This document shows positions 1 to 12,617 of a DNA stretch of 64,000 nucleotides, piece by piece. The DNA is taken from assembly GCA_902806595.1 (NCBI GenBank), contig CADCXC010000037.1:558001-622000 (forward strand), in the 5' to 3' direction. The notes beneath the pieces are model-generated. The model searched no databases. It worked only from the letters and a program-made list of their open reading frames with translations, and was not told the origin of the DNA. Numbering within the stretch: the first letter of the stretch is position 1; the number at the start of each line of letters is the position of its first letter. Source of the stretch: Pyrenopolyporus hunteri (taxonomy: Eukaryota; Ascomycota; Sordariomycetes; Xylariales; Hypoxylaceae). The position numbers and the translations under genes were made by a program.

Positions 1-281
1 AAGGGGGCTTAGGGATTAATACCTACATCATGAAGGTCTAGTTCTTATTTACGTTTCACGCAGTATGAATAATAAAGTAATTTCGGGAGACGAAATATTA
101 AGGCCAGAATGAGTTTTGAATATCCTCGCGCAAGTCAATAAACTGATGCCTATCGATTCAAGTTTTCAGCCATATAAGCTAAGCTCTGCAGCTCACCCCT
201 ATAGAATCAAGGCTTGATATTGATACACTTCAAGCCCTATCACCCCAGGAATAAAAGACATGCTCCGGAACGCGGGTTTGT

Positions 282-3200
282 CTATACATCTATAGACTCG
301 TTGAATCTCAGAACACCGTTACTCCTCAGTAACCCGTCTACGCCCTTAGGAACCGGGAATGCGTCGGTGTGTAGATACGAATCCGTGGCCTGCTCGGCCG
401 ACTTGTCAACGACTAGCGCTAGGCCGTGCGACTTGATTGCGTCTACGAGCGCAGGAACCATATTCTAATAGTCACCGTGCTACATTAGCTAACTGCATAT
501 ACGCCTGGAGGGTTTAGGGAGAAGGGGGGAATAAAACGTACCAGCAGTCGAGAGCAGCAAACGAGTCCCATGAAATTGTTGCTCTGCGCTATTCTCACGG
601 TCTCCTTCACTGAGAACGACCTCCGGCCACTGCTCTGGATGACACTCGGCGCGAGCATAGTCTCTTCCCGGCCGAGATCGTTGCATAGGAAAACGGGGAA
701 GTTGGGTTGCTTCCAGTTCAGGGTCGTGCAGATCGTAGGGTTGTACGAGCTGAAAACCACCGATCGAACAGTATCAGGAGCCGACATGGTCTGCGCCCGT
801 TGCTCCCTCGCGTGATCAAATACTATCGTCAGTATCGAGTCTACGAAGCTGTTGACGTTCACCGTCGGGCCTAACCCGAGTCTCCTCTCCTCCTCTTCCG
901 ACGGGTAGATGATCTGCAGATCGACGTGCATTGAACTAGGAAGTAGGAAGAGTGCCTGCTCCAGAGAAACTCCCGCCGTGTTGAGAATACGATGAACCTC
1001 GGCGATATTATTGAAGCCCTGCGAGGGCGCCGAAAGAAGTTGGGCCCGGCCGTGACTTGAAACCGTGACGGTGGAGAATTGCTCGTAGGACAGTCGTGAG
1101 ATTGATACGTCGATACCGCCACACGGGATCGTCCAACGCGGCCATATGACGGGGACGCCGTCGCTGGTATGCTGAACGTATAGCTGAACAAAATCCCCGG
1201 ACAGGCTCGAACCGGTAACGAACATCGTCGGGTTCTGGTCGAGCTGGCTCGTAGCTTTCCAATACGTCTCGAAATCCGTTATTTCCAGCGGAATTCCCTG
1301 GAAGGGCTTAATTATTTGAGTGTTGAAGGTGATTTGACCGATTGCCCTGAGTCGAGGGTCAAACAACGGGAGACAGCATCTTCCCGAACTACTCCAGGAA
1401 GCCCGGAAAGTATTCGGGAGAGCCACCGTTTTCGCGATGATCTTAGCGCCGTACGTAGGGAAGACGTCAAAGTCGAGCGTGAAAGTATCAAGATTATCAA
1501 CCTGGAAAGAGACGAGCCGCGTATCCTCTTGAAAAGGGAGCATGATGTTTTTAGGAATCAAATCCGACACCTTCGAAGAGATGGTGAGTCGTGCGGCAGG
1601 GTATTTGCTATCGTGGAAGAATACTAGCGGGTGGTCCCCGTCTTCCTGAAAACTTATCTGAACGACGGCCTTCGTGTCGAGGAAGTTGTGGCCGTAGCGT
1701 CGCAATGGGATTATGGGCGGAGGCAGTTCAAGGATGGGGATGGCGTCGGCGTCGAGTGACATGGGAACGGGGCCGCTTGCGCTTCCCATCGGGGCGAGGA
1801 GGGGACCTCCTGTTTGCACCATTAATGGGCTCTCCGCCTTTCTCCCTTGGTACCGCGTGAGCTTCTGTATGCATTCTAGGTGCCCTTCCCAAGCCGCGTA
1901 GTACATCGCGGGCAAACCCTTTTCATCAACGATGTTCGGGTCAGCGCCCACATTCAAGAGTTCTTCTAAGCAAGGCACGTTGCCTTCGCTTGCCGCATGC
2001 ACCAACGGGGTCCAACCGTAGAGTTTGTCGATTTGGTCCAGGTCAGCGCCGTATTCCTGCAGCAAGCGAAGTAGCTGCGGCGTCTGGCCGGAACGTGCTA
2101 CGAGATGTTGCGGGTACAGCCCCTCGGCGTCGGGAAGTATTCGCGCGCCATGCTCCAACAGAAGTTTGACTATTTCAAGTGATCCATGTTCGCAGGCGAG
2201 GTTGAGGGGTATGTGGTCAGTCTCCGACACCGGGTCTAAACGCGAGGAGGTTGCTAGAAGCCGCTGTACGCACGCGAGGTGGCCGTGGATGATGGCGTGG
2301 ATAAGGGGAGTAAAGTTGTCGTGATCTATGAGGTCGATTGTCGTAGGGTCCGCTAGACACCAACTTCAGCAAGACTATCATCCAACTAAAGGTCAGATTT
2401 TCCTCACCTTGAAGAAGGAGCTCCAGCATATCTAGCCGCCCATGCATACTCGCGTAGTGGAGAGGCACACGTCCGTAGACGTCGGTCCTATTAACTTCTA
2501 CTCCTCCAGATAATCCCACATTCAACACAAACGAATTCCCGTATATGGTAGCCTGGTGGAGGCAGTTTCGCTCGTTTATGTCATCTTCGGAACGGATGTC
2601 GACGAGCCCGGTCTCTAATAAGACCTCGAGGGAAGCCTGCGGGGCCTCGTGGATAGCAGCGAGAAAGGTACGGGTGACCCTTTCCATCAAAGAGATATCC
2701 TTCCCCGACGGCGAGCTGGAAGCAGCTCGCATTCTCGACAGTAGGTCTCGGAGGGATTCCAAGTTGCCGCTGATTGCCGTGTCGAGTAGCAAGCTGTCTG
2801 CGTCGCCTTCGTCCGTACCGAGCAAGTGCTGGCTACTCACCATGTGTTCCGAGCGAGCCTCGAACGGAACATGATCTCCGTCCGCCCACGCTCCGAGCTC
2901 CTGTAGACTGGTCGTCGCTTGATCCGAGAGTTCGCTGATGACGGTGGCATTGAAGAACGGTTGTACCTCCACGGCGCGGGAGAGGTATAGCTCCTTAGTC
3001 TTGGATTTAGACGTCTTATCCCATTTCTTGAGGATTTTTGAAAACGCAATTCCATTTATCTCGACAAACTGTTGGAGTTTATTAAGATCATTCGCGAACT
3101 GCTGGAACCCTTCTTCAAGCGTCGTAAATTTAGCTGACCGCCTGGAAACTCCCTGGCGAGACTGTAGAACTCTTTTCTTATCCACCAACGTCTTAAGCCG

Positions 3201-3898
3201 GACTTTTAACTTGATTGGCGTCAACGACAGGTGCAACAGCCAAATGATTTATAAGTATTAGACGTCGTACTTACCTCGGCTTCTTTCTGAAGGTAAAACG
3301 CATTGACTTTCTCAAGTTCTCGTTCCTAGGTACGCAGTGTGAGCACGGCTCACGGGTATGTGTTCCTCTCCGCGAGAGGAGAGGATAGGCCTTACCAGTT
3401 GAAAAAAGAACTTGGCCTTATTTGCCTGCAGGGCAACTTGGGTGTCTACCGACGTGGGAGTAAAATGAGGATCATTTTGGGCGCTCAAAGTCGGGGTAGC
3501 GGAAAGCTTCTTGATGAGCTATTGGCTGGCGTTAGTGATACAATCCGACTCTGCTAACAACATAAGTTTCATTTAAGGCGACACGGATCGGGGCCCGGTT
3601 GTTTCCTGAATGACATAATCCTAATTCCCCAGAGTCTCAGGAGAATGACGCACCATTGACTAATGTAAAACAGGCGACGGAGAACGAACAGAGTGATGGC
3701 CAACGTACCTTCTTGAGCGCCTTGTAGTTCACGAAGCTAGCAGCATATTCTGGTACTTCAAGCTGACGCTTCTGGATCTGCTTACCGAACTTCCTGAAGA
3801 GGTGTTAGCGGCCCCCCTGCCAACGCAGGAAGTGTATCCTAAGGCCGTAGTCGGCGGAGAGAGTAGAATAGTTTGCTGTTAACGGATTAGACTTACAT
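282..3898 (-). CDS. nuc-2: NUC-2/Pho81-type phosphate regulator (SPX, ankyrin repeats, degenerate GDPD)
   Basis: Predicted cyclin-dependent-kinase inhibitor of the phosphate-starvation (PHO) pathway, acting on the Pho85/Pho80-type kinase (family knowledge). Seven exons fit one frame: 3897-3898, 3709-3793, 3518-3396, 3325-3275, 3209-2408, 2352-542, 464-282, giving 1018 aa, the usual size for NUC-2. The SPX domain is residues 1 to about 150, beginning MKFGKQIQKRQLEVPEY and including the lysine-rich stretch LKKWDKTSKSKTKEL expected for inositol-pyrophosphate binding. Ankyrin repeats follow (about 230-540), for example GRVPLHYASMHGRLDMLELL. The C-terminal third resembles the non-catalytic GDPD-like region of Pho81 (GVPVIWPRW) and ends NGVLRFNESIDV. 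The start codon is split: AT at 3898-3897 is followed by GTAAGT, and the G of ATG is the first base of exon 2 (3793). Reading straight through gives ATG-TAA. Introns are 103, 190, 70, 65, 55 and 77 bases. Family assignment is firm. Exon 1 is inferred from the donor, the branch site CTAAC and the conserved N-terminus. Confidence 0.9.
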
Positions 3899-6800
3899 GG
3901 TGCGGCAGAGAGGCGCCTGCAACCAGCCCCTGAAGGCCGTCTACTTGGACAGAAGCCTCGAGACCGGCGGCGGAAGCGTGTCTCAATAGATAACTTAAAC
4001 GGGTATCTTCCGCGTGTAACTAAATGCAGTGGGGGCAGTTGTACCAGCTGAAAACTAAGAGATACGAATTGGCGGCACGGTAGGGTCGACGTAGATATGA
4101 GGGCCTGGGAGTTTCGAAGACGTGTATCCCTAGTCATATAATTCTCTGCTCGGCGGGCATAAGGTGGCTGAGATAGATAGGCGGAAGAACGAAGTTTGAT
4201 GATCAAAGACAAGGTGGATTAAGATCCGGGCATGTGGCAACCCCAGGAGAGGGGCGGGTTCCAGGTAGGGCGCGAGATGAGCAGCAGGATTCCCGCCCAA
4301 CCTGCAGCTTCTAGGTATCAGCCACCACTTCGGAATACTGCATAGGGAGGTTTGGGTTAGGCTAGATCAACGTAATAAGAACGGGGGGCATTGGACCTAG
4401 TAAATATGGCCAGCGGCGCTGGACTCTACCTTCTGGGTAGGTAGTCCTGAGTTCCCACGACGAAGAACCAACAAGCGCTGATGGGGGGGGAGTGGAAGGT
4501 CACGTTGATGACGATCTGACCGGTAGTACAGCGGTGTCTCAGTACTAGGAGTCGAAATTTCAGGTACCTGGTTCGAATTATTTGGTAAGACGATGCACAA
4601 GGAGCCCGAGCACTGGGTATTCGACCCAATAACTTGCCGCTGGAGAGAGATGTGGGGGTCAGACGGGATGGGATGGGAGGTAGGTGATGTTTCCCGCACG
4701 AGGCAGCTGGTAATCCCGGTGAGAGAGCTTAGAGCTCGTCTGTATAGCAGGTAACTTAGGGAGAGTAGGGAGAGGAGGGGGGTTCTGATAGGTCCGAGGA
4801 GGGCTGATGTGACGCCTGAGAGTGGTGACGAGGACGTGCCCCAGACTTTAATACATCGACGTCGACTCCCGTGGAGGGGTATGTAGGAGAGGTACCTTAC
4901 AGGAAAAAATGGGGATAATTGCTGTCAGTCGAACAGCTTCAGGACGTCGAGCCTAGCAACCTAGCAGACGGAACTGCAAGTTCTCGGTCTTCCTTGGTCT
5001 CGAACGCCGAGGAGCTAGTGTCGACGTTTTTGCTAGCTCCCAGTAACCTTGCAGAAAAAAAAAATTACCTGCGCTACATCAACGTGCCGCCGAGATGTAA
5101 TTCTCTTATTCTTGTCCCTTTTTCTGTTTCTGTTTCTTTTCTTTTTTCTTCTTTTTCTTGAATATAATAATGGCAACGATAATAAAATAAAAGAACGATG
5201 TTCTCGCACGAGCTATCCAGATATGGGCTGAAAGCGTAGACTCATGCTTCAGTCAAGCGGGATGCCGTATCGGATACGTAATGAATGGAGTTGCTGGCCC
5301 CCCGTCGATGGCGGCGTTGATGCCAATTTCTAAATCCGTCTAACGACAAGCTTTTGGAGTGTGGTTGTCTTTTTAAGAGGGCCGTACTATTTAGTCCGTA
5401 GGGGAACAACCACACACACCCTTCCCTCTTTACCTATCCTAGTGGGGCGCTAGGAGCCAAAAGCGACCACTACTGTGTTGTACTCCGTACTTAGACAGGT
5501 ACCTACTTCATTACCTAACTCTCTATGGAGCTTCTCTTTCTGCCTTGCCTATTCATGAATTCCTGCGGGGAAAAAACACTTGCCGTACGATTGGGAAACT
5601 TGAAAAGGAAAGCCGGCAAAGTCCTACTCATACGAAGTGCTTCACGATCTTCTGGTTATGGCGGATATATTACCCCCGAACGAATCCCGGCTCATGTATG
5701 TACAAAGTACCGGATACTTGATTTCGTTTTTCTCGGGAATGGGCTGCAGCTAAAGCCCCACAAGTAGGCGATCGATCCACTTCGCATCGCAGTTATCTTT
5801 TCCCTCTCTTCTTTCCCATAAGACCATTCTGACCAATGAGCGCTCCTACCTTCACCTCGTGGCCCTTAGCATCTCATCTACAGGGCTAGGTGAACGAACC
5901 GGGGTCTGTTCTCCGAGTCCGGGGTCGGTCGGTAGTGCCCGGTGCTCCGCCCCTTCTCTCCGCCCGTTTCTATCACCAAGTCTTTTCGGTCCGCCGACTT
6001 ATACGTCATTCTCAGTAGCAGCCAAAATCGCAGATTCCTTGTCATCCCTCTTTTTTTATTGTACATATTCGTAAGTAAGAAAACTAAGTGCCTGAGAGGC
6101 AAGATACCCAAGTACTTCCTCATCAGTGTGCGAAAGGGTTTGTTTATGTTCAGCCCGGCCTATATGCCCACCTCGATACGATACCTCACAGAGCCGATGA
6201 ACGTCGATCATATGATGGCGTCACATATCTCACCAGTGTTTATCCATAGAGTGACATTAAGGGAGCCGTCAAATCAGGTAGTCAGCAGAGGCTTGGCTTA
6301 ATGACACCCATTGGGCATTAACACCCGGCTAATGGATTGCACTGGCCATGAACATACACCTGGGCTACACGGACATCTAAAAGACCTAATATGTTAATCG
6401 AAATGTTCTCTTTGATTACTAGGGCATTGAACGAAAGAACAAAATACTTATAGTGCCGGCTTATGGAGCTAGAATGAACCAACACATTCCCATATAATTA
6501 CCACTTACTGGCATTGGCTACGCAGATAGGTATTGATTAAGGAGATACGTAGTATTACATACCTATACTTTCTACTTAAGCGTGAGTACTTGAAACACAG
6601 CTTTGCGTAAAATGGTTACTCTTTACAGTAATTTTGATGTTATATTCACCCTCCTATTGGTTGTTACGAATCCCCGGCTACCGGCTGCCTCCTTAACCAA
6701 TGTATAGTGCCCAGAACGCACCTATATGCGAAGGTAGTGCTAGTAACATGGCTCTACATTGTAATAGGGTAGGACCTTACACCAACCAGAGCAGAGACCC

Positions 6801-7490
6801 AGTACATAGGTACAGTACGTGGCATGAAGAGAACCACATCTCTTCCGCATATCCTAACTCTAGCTTCCTTCCATTTTGCCTCTCATAATAGCTCCATCAT
6901 CCTATTGGAAGGACCCAACCATAACTATTCTCCGATCTTAGGGTCCCTAAGCTGTGCTGTGGGAAAGGAAGTGATAAATTCATGTATACCCTAGGTATAG
7001 CCGATTTCCCCTGAATACGACGTGATAATGTTCTCCCCGGCAGAAAAATGCTAGAGACGATCATGAACGATCTATTTTCTTACCCTCCTAGAATACCTAC
7101 TACGGTCTGGGCCTGACTATCCCCTTAGAACGGTCTCGTCGTGACGGACATTTATTTCTAGGCGACCGCCACTTTCCCTCAGTGAGGCATGGGATTACAG
7201 CAGCGTATACAATGTTAGAGAATCGTAAGGCAGTTATCAGCCGAGTTTAGTTGGGAGTCAGAAGGCGAGGAACTTAATAGTATTTATTCGCCGGTGCTCA
7301 TCAAGACAACGAGAGAAGAGCGTATCCCAATCGAACAGAGACAGGCCCCTCGTGGTTCAACCATGAAATTGATCTATACGTTACGTACGCTCCATTTTAC
7401 GACCTTTCACCTAGACACCATCCATCCAACCATAGTTCTTGCTAAAGAAGCCTCACGAACACGTAACCGCCCCGACACGACGTAGTTAGG
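3899..7490. other. Intergenic region, 3.6 kb, no gene recognised
   Basis: The part next to 3898 is the leader and promoter of the minus-strand nuc-2 gene. It contains an open frame on the minus strand (about 4212-3805) that runs across the nuc-2 start out of frame. It has no similarity I recognise and may act only as an upstream ORF. The rest holds short unconvincing ORFs, an A-run and T-rich tract at 5053-5160, and no RNA gene or transposon I can identify. Confidence 0.5.
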
Positions 7491-9494
7491 TTAACGTTTA
7501 ACCGGCGTCAAGGTCGCGTTTAACGGGACCCTGTATGTTCCGCGCGTTGAAGTCAGCAAGAGCCTTATTGACAAACCCGGAGTAATTACGGGGTTCTTAT
7601 ACCCCTAATTGGGTAAAAGGGGAAAACCAAGTAAGAGGCTATTGGTACTGACCTATCCCAGAGAGCGTACGTTTTCTGCTTCTCGATCCAACCCTGACTA
7701 TCGTCCGAGAGCTTCATGTCGAAATCATAGATGATGCGGGCTAGGATCAAGCGCATTTCAGTGTAGGCAAGGCTTCGCGGCACATGATATTAGCTATCCT
7801 ATCGTCTATAAAGGGGGAGAGAGTTTGGGAGCTTCCTCACTTGCGGCCGATGCAGTTCCGCGGCCCAACATGGAACGGCTGGAGAGCGTCGAGGATGTTC
7901 CCTTCCTTGGCGGCCTCTTCGGAGCTCTTTAAGAATCGCTCGGGCCGGAAGGCCCAGGGGTCCTTCCAGTTGTCTTTGCTGTGGTTCATCGACCATTGCT
8001 GGATCTCGACTTCCGTCTATGAGGATCTGGGTAAGCCTCCACGGGTCCATACGTGATGTATAGGTAATAAACACTTACGCCTCCGGGCACGTAGTGACCG
8101 GCGATATGTTCTCCGCCGGGCGGGACTACTCGAACGAGACCTGATGCAACAGGGGGGTAAAGACGCAGCGCTTCGTTAAGGATTGCGAGCATGTACGTCA
8201 GCTTGTTGACACTATTGATATTGATTTGATCGACGCTGCTGAATGACGAGCGGACTTCCTGCTGGAGCTTTTCGAGAATGTCGGGATGAGTCAGGAGAAG
8301 GTAAGTGGCGCCGGACAGGGTGGTTGCTGTGGTCTCAGACCCAGCTAATACTATGATGAATGCGTTCGAAGCCAGCATGTCAAACGAGAGGTTCTGCAGG
8401 AGGGTTTTAGACAAGATTAGTATTCGGAGTCGTGGCCCTGGGTTTGGGACGGGAAAGGATAGCCATACCCATTCCTCGCGTTTCTTGACGATACCCTCGA
8501 AGAGGTCGTCGCGTTCCTTATCCATAGATAACCGCGACCTTAGCATCTCTTGAGTATAACTCATCGCCTTTTTAATCACGTTTCCGCTTAACTTGAATAT
8601 CACCTGCACAAGGCCGCCTAGACCAACATACGACAACGCTACTAGGAAGGCGCCCGTCCGTACGCTTTTGAATATGAACTCGACCCAGGGGTGATAGTCG
8701 ATGCTTTCGAGACAGCGAAATGACTGTCCAAAGACGAGATCGCCGACGATATCGAACGTGGTCCAGTTGTACCAAGCCTCCATGTTCAATTTATTCTTCC
8801 CATCTGCACATTCCTCATGCAACCTCTACACGGGCGTTAGCTATGGTCTGAATAATTAGGGGATAGGGGTCCGTAGACGAAAACGGATGAATCCTCCCGC
8901 CACCTATGCTTTTACTTATTACTGACCCTGATTAGAAGATCGATGTATTTCTTGATTATGGGTTCCTGTTCGCGCATCGCGCTATCGGAAAAGCCATGCG
9001 AAAGGGCGCGGCGGAATAGCGAGTGGTCCTCACGATTTAGAGTCAAGATCGAGTCCGGGGAGTCGCGGATCGTCTTGACGAATGTGCGAGACTTGGGCAT
9101 CTCCGTCATGTGGCTCTCGTTCCCGATACGGTGGCCGTATATATCCTTCCATGCCTTAGGATTGGTAAAAGAGAGGTGGTTCGGGCCAATACGGACCACG
9201 GATCCGTATTTGTCGTGAAGCCTCTGGGTAAAGAAGGCTTGAGAGCCGGTTGTATGCCGGATCGCCCATGGCAAACTAGACGCTTTGTAGAGTGCTGGAC
9301 CCGGAAAGTCGCGAAGCGGGTGAAAGTAGAGGTTGTAGATAATATGAGTCACCTGGTATACGACTACCTGTGCCGCCGTCAACTTTCATCTCGCAACACC
9401 GTAACCTCTTGGAACATACCCCAACAAGTGCGAGTAGAGCATACTTCGCGGCGTTGGATTTCCCAACATCCAATAGTTCTATTAGCTTCGACAT
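7491..9494 (-). CDS. Cytochrome P450 monooxygenase (CYP65/isotrichodermin C-15 hydroxylase-like)
   Basis: Microsomal class II P450 that would hydroxylate a small hydrophobic substrate, which is not known. Seven exons keep one frame: 9494-9420, 9367-8927, 8825-8469, 8393-8079, 8016-7841, 7772-7653, 7530-7491, for 507 aa, normal for the family. Visible parts are an N-terminal anchor (YALLALVGVVVYQV), the proline hinge FPGP, the I-helix LAGSETTATT (about 307-316), the K-helix ExxR in NEALRLYPP (E365, R368), PERF, and the heme loop FHVGPRNCIGR with ligand Cys451. The Met at 9494 is used because the codon at 9509 is GTG. The segment FDIVGDLVFGQSF resembles the CYP65 group, but I did not compare it with databases. 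No other biosynthetic gene lies nearby. The third intron (8468-8394, 75 bases) has no in-frame stop, so its retention would only insert 25 residues. Confidence 0.88.
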
Positions 9495-10341
9495 TGTTTC
9501 AACCCTCACGCGACAGGAAATACCATGACCGCCACACGAATCGAGGAGATCGGAGTACGACAGGTATAAGATATAAAAGGTTTACCTCTCCCTGTCACTA
9601 TAAATTCCGGGGTGGGACAGTAGTACGTATGATGATACTGGTATTATCCTATACGATTTGGTCTTAGCGCAACTTGGCTACTGGGGTCGCAGCGTATTAG
9701 AATACAGGATTTAACTGCTTCCCCATTAAATTCGTAGGCGTCCCGAGACCCGTTCCCAGATCTACAAGGGGAAGAAAGGAGAAATGCTTTGATGGCTGGC
9801 CAGGCCGATTCCTAACCGATCGAGTGACTCTTCACAGAGTGAAAGCTGTGTGGCGTGGCACGATCGGTGTCATCCATCAGTAGCCTACTGTTCGAACCGT
9901 TAGATATTTCCAGATATAGCTGGTGATAGGATGCCGTACATTGCGTATCACCCCCGTCTCGCATATACTACCATAAAAGCGTCGACTGGCCCGCTTAGCT
10001 CGATGCTACTATGTAATACGGATACGAACACAATACTATACTACCTAACGGCCAATCAAATCGTTCTTATTAGGTAGCTTTTCTTCTCCCGTTACATGGC
10101 GATGAGGAGATCTTTAGTAACGCTGCCTACCTAGCTACCTATTAGCCATCTTCTATGTGAAATCCGGTTCAACTTTAGGCCGTGGGGATTCGTCAAACTG
10201 GAATCTCCACCGGGTCCGGAGATAAACGGATGGTCCGCGGCCCCTTGAACCCGATAATCAATCAAGCTCCAACAGCACCCAAGAATTACTGTACCTAGGT
10301 ATCGTACGTAAAGCATATACAGGACTCTAGACCGGCTTGAC
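9495..10341. other. Intergenic, promoter side of the P450 gene
   Basis: 847 bases between the P450 start and the 3' end of the CUE-domain gene, both on the minus strand. Only short ORFs without codon structure or recognisable similarity are present. Confidence 0.5.
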
Positions 10342-11809
10342 TCACTTCTTCCCGTGATCCACTAGGCTATCAGCCATAGCATCTGCAGTAGCCTTCTTGA
10401 GCCTCTCACTGTCCTCCATCTTGATCGCTCCACCGTTCTTATCCTTCGTATCCTTCTCATCTTCGCTGTCACCAAGACTGAAAGGATCGTTGTCCGTGAT
10501 CGGACTGGGCTCGATCGTGGATAGAGGTTGCCATTTGCTCTGCTTGCCTGGCGGCGGAGTTCCACTGTTGTCCTTTGGTGGCACTCTCGGGGAAGCGTTA
10601 TACTGGTCGATGTCTTCTACTCCCTCCTTGAAGGCAACCTTGCGACCCTCGGGTTTAGGAGACGTGGAGGGCGGGGGTGGCCTGTAGACGCTGGGATTGC
10701 TCGAGGGCCGCTCTTGCGAAGGCCCTATATATGTTGTTAGCGGCGTATTCATATGGCATGATCACGTATGACTGACTACCGTCTGGATGAAGCCTTATAC
10801 CTGCGAAATCGTCGCTTAGAACCTGTGGATCCGCGTCGTAGCGATGGTAATCGGCGCTTCTTCGCGAACCCTCCCCGTTGCGCCTACCCATCATGCCATG
10901 GTGTTGGTGCTTGGAGGGCTGCGTTTCGTCCTCGTTCTCGTCATATTCCCCGTCAATCTTCTTCTTTAAATTGGTGAACCAAGTATTAACTTTGGTCTGG
11001 GTCTCAAGAAACCCTTTGCGAAGATTCTCCTTGATGACGGGAAGATCATCATCGATGAAACTGTGCTCCCGATCATACATCTCATTGGGTTTCAGGCCTG
11101 TAGCTTGCCGTCGATACTGGCCACCGGGACCCCTGTTTGTAGTCCTTTCTTCGTAGGCACCAGCAGCATTCTCATAATACTGATTGAGCTCCCGGGCATA
11201 GAGTTCGTCCGCCTCTATCTGCGACATCGGGCTTCGCGCCCCGGCCGGCCGTGGGGGTTGAGGTGGAGGGGCTGTCTCGCGCGCGGGTTCGTTCTGGACG
11301 GCATCCGGATCGCTCATACCTTAATTTCTGATTAATAATTGATCTATCCTGGGAGTCGCACTTTATATACCTAGGAGCGCGTTAAAAGCTGGATCGATTT
11401 GGCCGCCGCTCGCAGTCAAAACAGCCTTGATGACTGCAGCCTCGATGTTCGGAAAGGCTTCCTTGAGAATCAGCTCGTTCTTCTGTTGCTCGGTGAGTGG
11501 CCGCGGAGGCTTGGGCGGTGCTGTCTCTTGACTGGCAACGGGCGGGTTGGAGGCTGCCGAGGTCGCAGTCGTGGGGTGGGCGTTGTCGTCGCCAAGTGTG
11601 GCAGTCTCCTGGATATCGTCGTCGTCCATCTCGAATGGGCGCACGGTGGTTGGGGACTCGGGCGCGGCGGTAGGCGGATTAGCCTTGCTCTATGACGACC
11701 AGATGCGACGTCAGCGGACGCGGTCTTCGTCGGAATCTAAAGTGCGGCAAATTATGCTAACTTGCCCACAACTTCACTTGGAACTTACCGTATCAGTCGG
11801 GGCCGACAT
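10342..11809 (-). CDS. CUE-domain ubiquitin-binding protein (Cue5-like)
   Basis: Predicted ubiquitin-binding adaptor. Four exons: 11809-11789, 11689-11371, 11319-10801, 10724-10342, total 413 aa. The first exon is only 7 codons (MSAPTDT) before GTAAGT. The valine at the start of the next long open frame is GTG, so the protein must begin upstream, and this small exon supplies the ATG. The CUE domain is about residues 72-114 (LTEQQKNELILKEAFPNIEAAVIKAVLTASG in outline), with the FP and LL positions of the fold and the usual Met before FP replaced by Ala. The rest is proline-rich and charged, ending in a Ser/Asp/Lys-rich tail, like fungal Cue5 adaptors that link ubiquitinated proteins to Atg8 (family knowledge). 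The last intron (10800-10725) is inferred from donor GTATAAGG, branch CTAAC, acceptor TATAG and a required frame change. Its exact donor is the weakest point. Confidence 0.8.
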
Positions 11810-12617
11810 CTTGATCAGGTCAAGGACACGAGAGAGATGGGAATAACTGAGTAAAATATGCTGATTCAAAGGGAGACTTAGGGGTAATGGATGATTCTTG
11901 TTATGTTATATTGGCAAAAAAAGGGGTTTATGATTTTAAGGTGCAGTTGGGAACAGATGGTCGTTTGCCTAAATCAGGACCAGCTAAAGCAAAACAGGAG
12001 ACTTCTAAAGTCAGAGATACAGCTATGGGCTCATGCGCCTGCCTGCTACCCTAATATCTCGGCCTTGAGGGGCAAGTGAGTTGCGACGCGAATGACGTTC
12101 CCCGCCACGCCTCCCTTAGGCACCTATGTACGTTTATACATGTACCTACATTCATGTGGTACGTCCAGATATGTACCTACCTACTCTGCGCTGCGCCACA
12201 GATCTGAATCACATGCAGGAGGTACCTAGGTACCGCCTATTGCGTCTGCGCGCTTTAGATAGAAAGCGCCGTCTCTTTCGAGCCCAAGAACCTACAATGT
12301 AGTTCCATGTGATTATGCTGTCAAGCTAAGCTCACGATTCCGGAGTAACTTAATGACAAATTTCATTTCGAAAGCTTGGATCTCACGAATCCCTGCTACA
12401 GATATTAAGACTGTTTGGATACTCAATCCTCGTATCCGAGGAATGTTATCAACACCCTCCATATAATCACCCGGAGATTAATTTGATCGTCTAAGGATAT
12501 GCGCTATGAGGCCTAGGATCCAATGCCAACTCCGAGGACATTTCAAGCCCCTAATACGAAATTGAAGTGTGATGAAGCGGCCGGCTAGGGTAACCTTCGA
12601 ATAGGTTCACATTCACC
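11810..12617. promoter_or_regulatory. Divergent intergenic promoter region between CUE gene and DHX35-like helicase
   Basis: 808 bases separate two divergently transcribed starts (11809 minus and 12618 plus), so both promoters must lie here. It includes palindromic TACCTAGGTA-type sequence at about 12221-12233. No defined transcription-factor site can be assigned from sequence alone. Confidence 0.5.

Noticed and set aside
3805..4212. 135-codon minus-strand open frame before nuc-2
   Set aside because: It crosses the nuc-2 split start and first intron out of frame. At most it is an upstream ORF; no protein evidence.
4560..4640. GGTTCGAAT resembling a tRNA T-loop
   Set aside because: No matching acceptor stem, D-arm or anticodon arm can be folded around it.
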